A stretch of 64,000 bases of DNA from Siphonodentalium dalli (lineage: Eukaryota; Mollusca; Scaphopoda; Gadilida; Siphonodentaliidae): positions 52,139,949 to 52,203,948 of the forward strand of contig CP136065.1 in assembly GCA_032622095.1 (NCBI GenBank), given 5' to 3'. The notes under the pieces were generated by a model, which did no database searches, was not told where the DNA came from, and saw only the letters and a list, made by a program, of their open reading frames with translations. Below are positions 12,181 through 25,000 of the stretch, piece by piece (position 1 is the first letter of the stretch; each line of letters starts with the position of its first letter). The translations under genes and the position numbers were made by a program.

Positions 12181-12985
12181 TGAGTGGTAATGAGTTAAGC
12201 ATGGTGAGACTTTGTAATCGGCTAATAAGGATGGACAATGGTCAAATTGCGAAAACTGTGTTTTTGTGGGAACTCAAGACATGTTCAAAAGACAGTTGGG
12301 TATCGGCTGTACTAATTTCCAGTGACCAATTCCATGTATTTGCCAACAAGTTGGTTTGTGACCTAAAATGAATGCGAAATTAACTTGAAGAAGTGTAACC
12401 AAACCAATTGGCAAGCTAATGTGAATAGACTTGATAAACTAAGACTGTATAAAGACCTCAAAACGGAATATCTCACAGAAACATACGTAAACTGAACATT
12501 AGTAAAGGAGAACGTTCAGTTGTTGCCTGATTTCAGTGCAGTATCCTGCCGCTACGTGTGGAGACCAGTAGATGGCGCAATGAAGACTTGGTCGACCGAA
12601 TATGTGTGTTCTGTCAATCAAAGTCTGTGGAGTACGAACTCCATATTTTACTTCAGTGCAACACATATGATAATTTCCGGACTGACTTTTTTCGTAGTGC
12701 CAATTTCCACATCAACGTTGTGAACTCTCTTACTTATATGGCCAAACATTTATTTGATAACTTTCCGCGACAACTGCTAAATTCCTGTTCCGTACATTTA
12801 GAGAAAGACAGACATTAATAACGACGCCGCGCAATTAATTATTAATTATATTTATTTTGAAATAGAGTGACTTATAGGCCCTTTGGGCCGGGTGTTGTTG
12901 CCGATTATTGTTGTGTGTATATGCATTTATATATATATCACAATGTCACTATAATAAACAAATATTCAATTCAATTCAATTTATA
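12181..12985 (+). pseudogene. LINE C-terminal region and 3' tail
   Basis: The frame at 12181-12370 reads NELSMVRLCNRLIRMDNGQI, and 12558-12818 holds the late Cys-His cluster CVFCQSKSVEYELHILLQC (C-x2-C-x9-H-x4-C), usual near the end of LINE ORF2 proteins. The 3' end carries AATTC-type repeats (ATTCAATTCAATTCAATTT at 12965-12983), a short simple tail rather than poly(A). Confidence 0.75.
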
Positions 12986-14345
12986 TACGATGTATACTTA
13001 TACTAACGTAAATACAACATATATCCAATTATTTCATTAGCGATAACAACGATAAACACATATAGTCCATGAAACAGGACCGAGAATGGTACCATTTTGG
13101 TGGGCAAATTCTATCAACATTATTCTCAAAGCTTAAATTATAAGCTGAAGTTTACCTGCTTGCTGGGGCGCATTGTGGCAGAGTAGTTTAGTGTGCAAAA
13201 TTTGTGAATAAAAAATATGCCTATAATGATCTACAACTAGAACGTTTAATGTAATAAATCTAATCTTTGGACTGATATGGGGGTGATACCCATTGTGGGC
13301 TTTCTATTGGCATGGGAGATTTCATCTCTAAAGGTCAAGGTCATACACAAAGGTCAAGGTCATTCACCAAAATATTGGCTTTTTTTCATATCGGGTCATA
13401 CATTTTCTACCCACTGATTTAATATATCAGTTTTGAATACGTTATCTTTGCTCTAAATAATCTGGAGCGTGTGTGCTACATGGACAACTGCGTTATTGTT
13501 GAAACCGACATGTCAGTCATCAGATATAGGCCTTTAAATTTGGTGACCATTTTCCAAAATGGGTCAAAATCAACTATTTCCCAATATATCATGCTTCAGT
13601 TATTTCCCAATATATCATGCTTCTGTCCAGGCGCTTGGTGCATGGAAATGTAAGAATTGCACAAATTATGATAACAGCATGAAACTTCCAACATAAGTTC
13701 CTTGGACCTTACTGATCTTTTCAGATATAGAAAAATACAAACATCATCATTTTCGTAATAAAACTTTGCATATTTTTATAAACAGTAGAATACTCAGGAA
13801 TACTGCTAATTAATGGACATTCAGTTCTTTCCATTAGTATATGTCTGCCAAATTAGAAATGACACACTTTATATTTTCACAAAATAAAACACCACAGTTT
13901 GTTTCGTACGCCGTCATTTAAGTCTTGTCAACTAGTAAAAGTGTAACAAACGCTCCTTATTCCTACCATATAGGGTATAAACTAACAGGAAACGTTCTTT
14001 TCTGTTCGGTGCCCTTTACAATGCTGTGTGTGTTGTTGGTGGTTGGGCATGTCATCTCTGTTGAATATACTGTGAAATTCAGTTTATTCTTTGGATCCAA
14101 TGTTCATTAATCGCGATACATGTCATGTGCTTGTTAAAACCACTTATCTTTCCATGTGGAACAAGACTTGTGAAAATTGGACGGATATTTTCCGAGTTAG
14201 GAACCTCGGGAAATCGTCAAATTGGAGTCGTGTTTCCATGTTGGAATTCTGCAAATGAGCAGTTGTAAAGAGAACCGACATTAAAGCATTCTGATTAATC
14301 TTCCGATTATACGTGGATTAATGTAGAATGTTCAGTTACCATTTA
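12986..14345. other. No gene recognised
   Basis: AT-rich sequence. The only structure seen is two copies of TCAAGGTCA at 13335 and 13354 inside an AAAGGTCAAGGTCAT repeat, and a short direct repeat of ATTTCCCAATATATCATGCT near 13575-13620. Confidence 0.5.
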
Positions 14346-14443
14346 TATTAGAATTATTACCTGTATTATACCCCCCCCCCAACCAGTTGTGTGTGAGGTG
14401 GGGTATACTGGAATCAGCTCATCCGTCCGTTCATATATATATA

Positions 14444-15099
14444 CTAGCCGATGAGCCCAAATTTCAAGTCGATGAGCCCGACGTTGTCCGGGCTATTCAA
14501 AAACCAAATTTCAAGTCGATAGCTCTACCCGTTTCCGAGATCTGGTCTGCGCATGCGCGAAGCTGGCGTCGCACGGGCTCGGCGACCTGATAAAATTCGT
14601 ATCCGGGGCAAGATACATTCACATACCAAATTTCAAGTCGATAGCTCCACCCGTTTCCGATATCTCGTCTGCGCATGCGCGAAGCTGGCGTCGCACGGGC
14701 TCGGCGACCCGATAAAATTTGTATCCGGGGCAAGATACATTCACATACCAAATTTCAAGTCGATAGCTCCACCCGTTTCCGAGATCTCGTCTGCACATGC
14801 GCGAAGCTGGCGTTGCACGGGCTCGGCGACCGATAAAATTCGTATCCGGGGCAAGATACATTCACATAGCAAATTTCAAGTCGATAGCTCCACCTGTTTC
14901 CGAGATCTCGTCTGCGCATGCACGAAGCGGGCGCCGCACGGGCTCGCCAATACGACAACGTCCACCGCCTGGTCAAACTACACACACGTACCAAGTTTCG
15001 TCCCGATCGGTCGAGAATCGTAGATTTGTATAAATGACATACAGACAGACATACAGACAGACAGACAGACAAACAGAGGTCTTCAAAATATATATGAGA
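14444..15099 (-). mobile_element. Helitron-like element with internal ~126-bp minisatellite
   Basis: Read on the minus strand it starts A|TCTCATATATATTTTGAAG at 15099 and ends with the hairpin GCCCGGACAACGTCGGGC, then TCATCGG and CTAG|T at 14444. These are the 5'-TC, 3' hairpin plus CTAG and A/T insertion rule of Helitrons. The middle holds four units with AAATTTCAAGTCGATAGCTC and CTGCGCATGCGCGAAGC. No replicase or helicase, so non-autonomous. Confidence 0.78.
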
Positions 15100-18000
15100 T
15101 ACATATATAAATATATATATCTAATTGTTCCCCCGATAGATTTGGGAGGACTATAATAATCAGCATGTCCGTCCGTGCGTCCGTCCGAGATGGTTAACGG
15201 ATTCGTATGTGACATGTCCGTGATATTTCTAATACACGATAGATTGAGTATAGTAGATCTTCAATTATACAAATATTCGCCTTTATCACATTCTGGAGAA
15301 TATAATGATTTCATACAGATATGAGAAATTAATGGACTGTCCCATTATACAGAAGAATAACGCAGGACGCTCTCTAAACCACAGTCAGAAACGAGAACAT
15401 TCCTTCCTCCTGCACGTAATTTCTATCTCTTTTCATATGCCGTCTGAAAATATGTGTCTATACCTATTTCAAGCAATTGTGTTCGTGCTTTGGTCAACTA
15501 ACGTCAACCACAGAAAAATGAGCAATTATTTGATTTAATATGTAATCGTTGTTAGAGTATTTCACTGTTCACAAAACACTTTAATACATATAACTAAATG
15601 TATAACAACACGTAATAGGCATTATCATTTGTGTCAGTGATTGCCAGGCATCACTGATTTCTATGGGCAGTTGAATTATTCTACAGGGAAATCATTTCAC
15701 TGCACGTAGAAACAAACGTCACAGACATTACATTAATCCCCAATCCGTGCAAATTTCACAAACTCGCGTTTTTTTAAATGGAAACAGCTGCAGCATATCC
15801 GAAGTGCTTCTGATGGCATATTATGCTATGCACCTGTTCGACTAACTCATTTTGATTCTATGGTCTTATTTTAAAAGTATTTCATTTAATATAAAATAGT
15901 TTTTACTTTAATACATATCACACATGTTTGCGTTTGCCAATGCTAACATCAAGATGATGTACAAGATTTGGGCATTCCGTTCTTGTTATCTGCTCAAGGA
16001 GGATATGAGGTATATCAGTGTTTGTCGGGTGTCAAATATGTATCGGGCAGTTGAATCATTCCACCCACAAATCACTCCACTGCATATAGAAACCACTGTC
16101 ATTGTACAGTAACTGACAAACTTTACAAGACATTTATGTCCGTAAATTACAAATCGGCACTTGTCTGGATTTGAATGGGCCATATTCGCATTTGATGGAC
16201 GGCGTATGTGACCCGGTTCGCCATAACAATAACAAGCTGAGCAACATGATCGCCATGTTGCGATGTAAGGAGTACATGTAGTATTTTGTATATATTTATT
16301 GGATATATAAAGGGATATACAGTGGACATGTATATACTCTCCAAGCCACCAATAAATTCAAGGGTTGGCAAATTTTGCCATATTCTGAGTGTTGAATAGG
16401 TCAGATTACTATACACAGTTATGCATTGGATTCATTATGTTAAGCCATTGTGAATTTTGTCGTTGCTTGCTTTATGGAGTTATGGCCCTTAAACCGACCT
16501 CCCACATTTGTTGACAATTGTAGAGTATCTCTGGAATGCATTGAGGTGGCGGAACTGGACAACTATCTTCATTTCTATAAAATGGCTGTTGTCATAATAT
16601 TGACAGCTGCGTGGGGGAGGGGTGTTCAATGTCGTAACAAATAAATTCTCTCCGATCGCGACCAAACTTTCATGGAATGCATGGTCTACCTATCACCCCG
16701 ATAATAATGCCTTGAATATTTGGAAATCGGTGTAAAATTGACTGAGTTACCGGCCCCTGAATGTTGAAAAAATTAATCACCCCTCTCGCTCTCTCTAATT
16801 GAGGAACATGGCTAATAGGGAGCCGAATATTTATTGCATTTTCCAGATGGGAAGAGGGATTAAGACCGGAATGTTCCACTTAAACGTGTTTTGTCCCTTC
16901 CATTACCAATGTATGGCTGGGACAAAACAATCAGCTATTTTTCCTGCCAAATAAAAATGGGCGAATGAAGGAGCGATGTTAATGCAGGGACAGGTGCGAC
17001 AGTATACTGTCGGATCGCCCACAAAGTTTGACAGCTCTGCTAAAAAAGCAATGGAGAGCTCGCTTCCGGAGGGTTCAGACTTTTGGCAAATTCCACCGAA
17101 ACTCAAAGGGGGGTAAAAAATCGCGAATCCAGATAAAACTAAATTGACGACTGGATGTGATGGGTAGTATATATGTGCAACTTTAGTGCGATTTTCTAAG
17201 TTTTTTAGCGAACGAGTATAGAATGTTGCACAGCCGTTTATTATATATACTATCACCGTCATGATCAAGTAATAATATTACCACCAGAAGGGTGCTTGGC
17301 TTTTATTATATTCTGTCTCCATAATGATCGAGTAATACTATTACAAGTATTAATATTATAAGTATTATAGGTAGAGAACTATATCGTGCATCATGTTTTA
17401 TACATCAGGCATGTTTGGGATCACTTCCAGTTCATAAACTAGGTGGATAATACACAAAGTGCATACATGTAGTCACGAGCATGCTTGTGCACGATATTAT
17501 TTTTCTTATTAATTTCTTTTAATTATTTAATATATAATTTCATATAATATAAAGATTGTGGTCATTAAAAATTATATATTCCATGGAAGTATAAAATTTC
17601 TGGTATTTCAGAAATTTAAATCCTAGTTCTAATCTAAATTAATTACCTGAATTTGTCTCTCTGAAGCTAATACCTGACTGAGAACTCTGGCAGATATAAT
17701 AACTGCTTCTGGTGAGAGATAAGTTGTAATACGATATGGGGTGAGGGGCCTGGATCATGTGGGGGGGGGGGGGGGGGGGGGGGGGGTTGTAATGCAAAGT
17801 TTCTGTGATTTCATTAAAGATTAAAGTTTCATAACTCTGAGGATGTTATAATGGTGTTAGTTTTTCAAATTTTATAATATGTTTAAACAAAAATTTAATT
17901 TTTTTTGTGTGTTAAATTGAGCAAGGAGTTAAATCTGAATTATTATTATTATTTTTTTAGTTATGTCACTGGCTCCGCCCACATTCGACACAGTTACCTC

Positions 18001-18794
18001 ATTAGAACAAATCTGAACCACAGTCGACCAAGGATCCCTTGTACCAAATATGAACCCATTCGGCCCAATGAAATTTGAGAAGAAGTCATTGTAAGAATTA
18101 CTATGGAGCTGGGTGGGAAAGAGTTATGGTCCTAGCTTTGCAACTATTTGACCGGGTGACCTCATTTGAACAAATCTGAATGTGATTCACCTAGGGAACA
18201 TCACACCAAATATGAACCCATTCGGTCTTACGGTTCTGGAGGAGAAGATGATTCTTGACGGACGAACGGACAGATAGACAGACAGACCAATAACATAGAA
18301 AATACAAAATAAAGTCACAATTCTAAACCAGTTCCAAACAGCAGAAACTGATCTAGAAGATATTAGTGAAAAAGCATTATATTTTCCACTTCTGGCGGCT
18401 ATTTTGAAGATATGAAATTTATTCAAACCTATAAATAAGTAGTACTCAATTATCAATAGAATGACATATTGCACAACTTAATATCTCATAAACTTACGAA
18501 TTAAAATTTACCAGGTCAGATATTCAAATTTTGAGGCCATCTTGGATTCAATGACTGATAACTCTAGAAAGCCCCAATAGCCAGATGGCAAACAACCGGC
18601 AAATTGAAGGACTGATACAGTTCTACAAAGATATCATAACGACAAAAAGGGGAGGGGGTCTACATGTAGCTCAAGCTCACATCTGAAACACAATTCAATC
18701 CAACACCACTCCAAACTATCTTGAAATTTAATGCAAATACAGTTATTACTTAGAGATTTACTGTAGATGCACAGCCCAAAAGACACATGAACAA
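15100..18794. other. No gene supported; diverged repeats
   Basis: Contains a GGGGTATAC-type scrap left of the Helitron, two loosely similar blocks at 15630-15750 and 16010-16110 (GGGCAGTTGAATYATTC), a 121-codon minus frame at 16903-17268 that I do not recognise, a run of 26 G at 17761-17786, and a transposon remnant at 17980-18300 related to 4906-5230. If the cadherin continues past exon 21, its exons should be here, but I found none. Confidence 0.5.
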
Positions 18795-19041
18795 CTAAAC
18801 AAACTCTAAAAAGATTTGATTTTCAAACTTCCCCTGGTTGAAGAGAATTAAACCTTTATTAGCATCTGTATTCTTTTCTACAGTATACACCAGTGTGTCA
18901 TCATCCACGTCACTAGCTGCTACCTGTCCGATGAACGTCCCGGCTGCCATATTCTCCAACAGTGAGAATGTGTAGGATGCATTTGCAAATCGAGGGGAAT
19001 TGTCGTTCACATTCTCTACATCAATAACAAGTAACTCAGTG
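18795..19041 (-). CDS. Cadherin exon 21 (last visible; 3' end uncertain)
   Basis: Acceptor TACATTACAG; phase 2 in. It reads TELLVIDVENVNDNSPRF, then the start of another EC repeat with ASDVDDDTLVYTVE. The frame stays open to a TAG at 18795-18797, which would end the protein in mid-repeat with no membrane anchor. A weak donor (AAAG|GTTTAA) at 18853/18854 falls where sister repeats are spliced (after GNKG), so the exon may end there instead. The exon start is well supported, the end is not. Confidence 0.75.
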
Positions 19042-22000
19042 CTGTAATGTAAATGTATACTGAGGAAAATAATGTGATTACTAATGCTTAACCCTTTTAT
19101 GATGGGAACTGCGCTGGAGCAGCATTAAAGATCATGTACCAGTGCATTCTGTTATATATGCGAGTCTCCCATAGGGAGCCTCACATATATTGTAGAATAC
19201 ATTGGCACAGAGTTTTTCGCAAAACTACAGGAAGCTCCGGTCATGGACGGGTTAATTCAATTTTTTGTTCTTGGGCCACAATCCAACGAAGCCAATGTAT
19301 TCTCTTATATATATGAGGCTCCCTATAGGAGACTCGCATCTATAAGAGAATACATTGGCACAGAGTTTTTAGCAAAACTACAAGAACCTCCAGTCACGCA
19401 CAAGTTAATTAAAAACAAATTTCTTGGGCCACAATCCAACGAAGCCAATGTATTCTCTTATATATATGAGGCTCCCTATAGGAGACTCGCATCTATAAGA
19501 GAATACATTGGCACAGAGTTTTCGCAAAACTTCAGGAATCTCCAGTCATGGAAGGGTTAAGACCACATTCATACAGTAATGCCCTAAATAATCGACTCTA
19601 GGAATTTTGCCTGGGAATTTTTTGTCTTGCATATCGAGACAGAAAGCTATAATATGCCAAAAATTTAATACAAAAATGCTTATAGACTGCATTTATACAT
19701 TAGTTAACTACATGATAATTGAACACTCTGTAGTTCTACCTGTAACGATGCTGAAAATTGCCTGTAAATACCATTAAACTTTCTCGCAAGAATCAATTAT
19801 ACAGGTATCTGAACGCAAATGTCAGTAGCACTGTAACATGTGGAACTACAGAAATTTGACTTGTCATATCGTTAGTTTTGGTAAAGATTAATTTGACATG
19901 AATTTGTTCAATCATGTTGTTACAATGGATCCAAATATATTGCATCCTTATTTCAATATAATAGATAGATATATAGATAATTTAATAGTCAGCATTAGCA
20001 TATCATGCCGTGGGAAAACCAGAGTGCAGCTTAGAGCAAAATAGTTTGTTGGGTTTTTTAATAGTCATTCTAAGCTGGCCTTGTTCTAATGGCTTCTAAA
20101 TGTTTTAGATCGAAAACACATATCCGTTTACAAATTTTATATCAATTGTGGTGAATTATGGAAGATAAAAAAGTTCCAAAATCACAATGACGTCATTTAG
20201 GTGGGTTGACGTCCCTAGTTACCTGCGCAATTTGCATATACAATTACATCATGAAAGTAGTAATAACCTAATAAAGCTATGTTGACCTAATAAAGCTACA
20301 TTGACATAATAAACATAATTTTTATTAGGCAGGCTTTATGTAGGCAATAGAGGTCATGAACGGTGGATACAATGATATGTCTGCATCCTGCCGGGATTGA
20401 CAAGGCCTTGATTTATACCCATCTTCCTGTCAACCCCATGAATAATAGATACTAAGCATGCCACTAGCGTGAGCATGGTTTAATAGTTATTTCTGATGGT
20501 GGGCGAGAACTGATTTGTTTTGATTGTCCTGGAATATCATTTATCTTGTCTGTTGACTTATCATATTGATTGGTGCCTGTGGCATAATAAGACATCAAGA
20601 GATCAGTACTCAGGCAGTCTGCCCACCTGAAGACTTTTGTTTAATATTTAAATTTCTTATAGAATACCTGAATAATGAAGAATTGTGTACGTCGAATGCA
20701 TTAACCTTGAGGTTGTACACATTTTCTTTAGCTTCATAATCAAGAGGTTGTACAATAATGAGCGCTCCACTTGTAGAGTCAATTGAAAACTGAAATAAGG
20801 AGGAAAATTAAGGTACAAAAAATATAAACTAGATAAGTAATAAAAATGTATATAAATAGTGAACTCCTTTAGAGAAGGGTGACATTTCTATAAAGTTTGA
20901 ATATAATATGAAATTAAGACCCCAATGGTTGTGTGCCAAGAAAACTAATGCTTTCAACTTTTTTCTCATAATTTAAGCATGTCATCATGATACTATTTGC
21001 AACCAAGCCTGAGAATATGGTGCCGTATATTTGCAGAATGAGGTCCCCAGAGGATGAATTTAGTGATGCTACCCCACATAGTGGGCTAGCATCACTAAAT
21101 TAACCATCTAGGACCTCATTCGGCATGGTATGTGATATAGGTTCCAAGATGGTGAAGATGGTGATGTGCATCCATTGGATACCTCAATTATGCAGTGTGT
21201 CGTCTGCCAATTTGGGGATATAAAGAAACTAAACTTAAAAAGAAATTCTAAAATAAAACCTGTTAATTTGATAATAAAGACACTTTCCAGAGAAGATGAG
21301 GCCAAAGGAGAATGAGATCCACATATGGTGAATTTAGTTATGCTAGCCCGCTATGTGGGATAGAGTCGCTAAATTCACCCTCTGGGGACCTCATTCTGCA
21401 AATGTCCAACACCATATTCTTAGGCCTGTTTGCAACCATATCACTGGTAATAACTACAGTAATGCCCTAAATAATCGACTCCTTAACTACAGCAGAATTA
21501 TGGTAACTTTTCAGGATTTAGTTGGAAATATGGCTTGTTGCCATTCATCGGAAAGCTCTCAATGAGAGCTTTCCGATGAATGTCAACAAGCCATATTTCC
21601 GACTAAATCCTGAAAAGTTACCCATAATTCTGCTGTGGTTAAGGCATCGATTATTTAGGGCATTACTGTATATGGATGTTCTACTCTTAAAACATACTTT
21701 CCATAAAAATAACCATGTGGTTTCTTAAAATATATTACAACTAGCCGATGAGCCCGACGTTGTCCGGGCTATTCAAAAACCAAATTTCAAGTCGATAGCT
21801 CCACCCGTTTCCGAGATCTGGTCTGCGCATGCGCAAACTTTCAAGTCGATAGCTCTACCCGTTTCCGAGATCTGGTCTGCGCATGCGCGAAGCTGGCGTC
21901 GCACGGGCTCGGCGACCCGATAAAATTCGTATCCGGGGCAAGATACATTCACATACCAAATTTCAAGTCGATAGCTCCACCCGTTTCCGAGATCTCGTCT

Positions 22001-25000
22001 GCGCATGCGCGAAGCGGGCGCCGCACGGGCTCGCCAATACGACAACGTCGACCGTCTGGTCAAACTACACACACGTACCAAGTTTCATCCCGATCGGTCG
22101 AGAATCGTAGATTTGTATAAATGACAAACAAACATACAAACAAACATACAGACAGAGGTCTTCAAAATATATATGAGATAATTGAAAGAAAAACCCCAGA
22201 CACATATATTACAAATGATATTTCTGTGAATCTTCAGATGAGAAAATATGAATACACACAAAGCATGATGGTTGATATTATTATGAACACCATTATAAAT
22301 CCTTCCTGTCATCTGCTTATGGTATCTGAACATAGCTACAAATAAACATTGGCGTCCAGATACCGGTAGCCTGTGTATTTTACACTTGGTTTATATGCAA
22401 GACATACACAAGCAAACATGCTTGTATCGACAAGCCATGCACTGTGTATTCTGATATCGTGTTTATGGACGATCGGTCACCCGTATCAGTCCGACAACAT
22501 ACTTACTGCCTAAATAGAGCTGCATGACATTACTGTGTGATCAGCACCGAAGCTTTTTATTTAATGACAGGTCCAGATAACTGCCGGTGAAGTGAACAGT
22601 TTATTATCAGATTAAAAATTCTACTATGAAAAGTGCATTTATTTCAGACATAGTTCAAACATAAAATCTCACCCAAACAGCAACATCGACCCGACAAGAC
22701 ATAATACCAATGCAAATCTAACAGAACCAGTAGAACATGATAACTCTTCAAACTATAATGCCGTGCAGCATGTTACAGCCAACTACAGTAATGCCCTAAA
22801 TAATTGTCTCCTTAACCACAGCAGAATTATGGGTAATTTTTCAGGATTTAGTCAGAAATGTGGCTTGTTGCCATTCATGGGAACGCTCTCATTGAGAGCT
22901 TTCCGATGAATGGCAACAAGCCATATTTCCGACTAAATCCTGAAAAGTTACCCATAATTCTGCTCTGGTTAAGGAGTCGATTATTTAGGGAATTACTGTA
23001 TAGGCACACACAATATAGCTAAATACACAGACAAAAGAATGCCTGTTTTTGTACAGTAAAGTACCCGCATGTATAGTATAAACGGGTTACCAGCATCTAG
23101 CCGCTGACCATTTACAAACTTCTGTAAATAATGAAAGTGTCAATGACACTGTAGCTCAACTTGGGAAGGAATTAATTGTTTGCTGAGCAATGAATAGAAT
23201 GATAAAGAAGAAGGAAAGTAAACTAATGGTCAACCGATGATCCATATGAAGCTTGGCGATGATCAGATGAGGTATGTGGTCTGTAGGGTGTGCCAAAGGA
23301 TTTTGTCACACAAAGAGTAAATTCCAAGATGGCCACTGGGGGCCACGTTTTTCAAAGTATTTCGGTCAAAATAAGAGGCTCCCATCTAGAGGTCACCCCG
23401 AAGATCCATATGAAGTTTGGATGAGGGAGGTGGTCTGTTAGGTGCGCCAAAGGATTTAGTCATACAAAGAGTAAATTCCAAGATGGCCACTGGCGGCCAT
23501 GTTTTTCATCAATCTCAGTCAAAATATATATGAGGCTCCCATCACAAGTCACCCCGAAGATCCATATGAAGGTTGGTGATCATCAGATGAGGGGTGTGGT
23601 CTGTAGAGTGTGCCAAAGGATTTAGTCATGCAAAGAGTAAAATCCAAGATGGCTGTCAGCAGCCATGTTTTTCATCGAAAATTTTCAAATTTGATAGCTC
23701 CCATCTAAAGGTGATTCTAAACATCCCTGTAAATTTTCAAATCAATTCTCCAATAAATGTGGGCTGTGCCAATGGATTGAAACTTGAAATCCAAAATGGC
23801 AGCTGGCGGCCATGTTTTTTTTTTTTTTGGTCAAAATAGGAGGCTCCCCCATCTAGAGGTTACCCCGATGATCCATATGAAGTTTGGTGACAACTGGATG
23901 AGAGATGTGGCCTGTAGGGTGTGCCGAAGGATTTAGTCATGCAAAGAATAAATTCCAAGATGGTTGCTGGCAGCCATGTTTTTTCAACAAATTTATCTAG
24001 AGGTCACCCTGAAGATCCATATGAAGTTTGGTGATGATCAGATGAGGGATGTGGTATGTAGGGTGTGCCAAACGATTTAGTCATGCAAAGAGTAAAATCT
24101 AAGATGGCAGCCGGTGGCCATGTTTTTCATCGAAAATTGTTCAAATTTGATAGCTCCCATCTACAGGTGATCAAAATTGTGGCTGTAGGGGGTGCCGATG
24201 GATTCAAATTTGCAAAGTTGAGCTAAAAAGGTTGAAAATAACAACTCACATGTCCTTTATTGCCATCAGTCAAGTCATATCTAACATTGTTGAATGGTGA
24301 ACTGTCAATATCAGATGCCGATACACTGCAGTTAGTAACTCCTGTTATATTTTCTAGAATTTTGCATTGATACAGCACTTTATCGAATCGCGGAGGATTG
24401 TCATTTGAGTCTGTTATTGACACTGTAAGAGTGGTATTCACAACATGTCCTGATGACTGAACATGTCCAATTGGAAAATCTTGAGCGAAAACAGTCACTG
24501 AGAAGTTCCTGTCTGACTGTGGCGGATCAAAATCAACAGATTTGGATAGCACCAGCGCACCAGTTAGTTGATCCACAACTAGTATAGATGATTTCTCTGC
24601 TTCGTAATATACTGTGTTGTGTGCAATGCTTGTGTCCGCATCGGTAGCTTCCACTCTGAAGACGGAAGGAAGTAAATATGTAAACAAGACAGTCAATGAC
24701 TGTGGGGTCGCTCACCTGACTGTAAACACTGAGAAGACTGGGACTCTGAAGACTACAATAGTCAGTAATTGTCAAAATCACTTAAGATAACTAATTCTAA
24801 ACAGGAACATAGCTGGAGGTTCTCTGATGAGCAAGGCTCTTCACCTTGAAATGTTTAATTGCACACCACTGAAAAATCTCCAACCCTTACCCTTTTTAAA
24901 CAAGACATCCAGACCACAGTCCTAAGTTCACAAAATTCCTTTTGCACATCCCTCTTAGAATTAAATTTTACAACTGGTACCACTACTTCTAACAGTTTAA

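Noticed and set aside
14497-15072. Overlapping frames of 80-156 codons on both strands at 14.5-15.1 kb
   Set aside because: They come from the 126-bp minisatellite (a multiple of three) of the Helitron-like element.
16903-17268. 121-codon minus-strand frame with several cysteines
   Set aside because: Checked as a possible cadherin or MAM continuation; no linker or MAM motif and no convincing donor-acceptor pair in phase.
20691-20700. Donor GAC|GTACAC for cadherin exon 20
   Set aside because: It leaves phase 0, which does not fit exon 21; the CAG|GTATTC donor at 20668 gives phase 2 and a sensible SLFSTELLV join.
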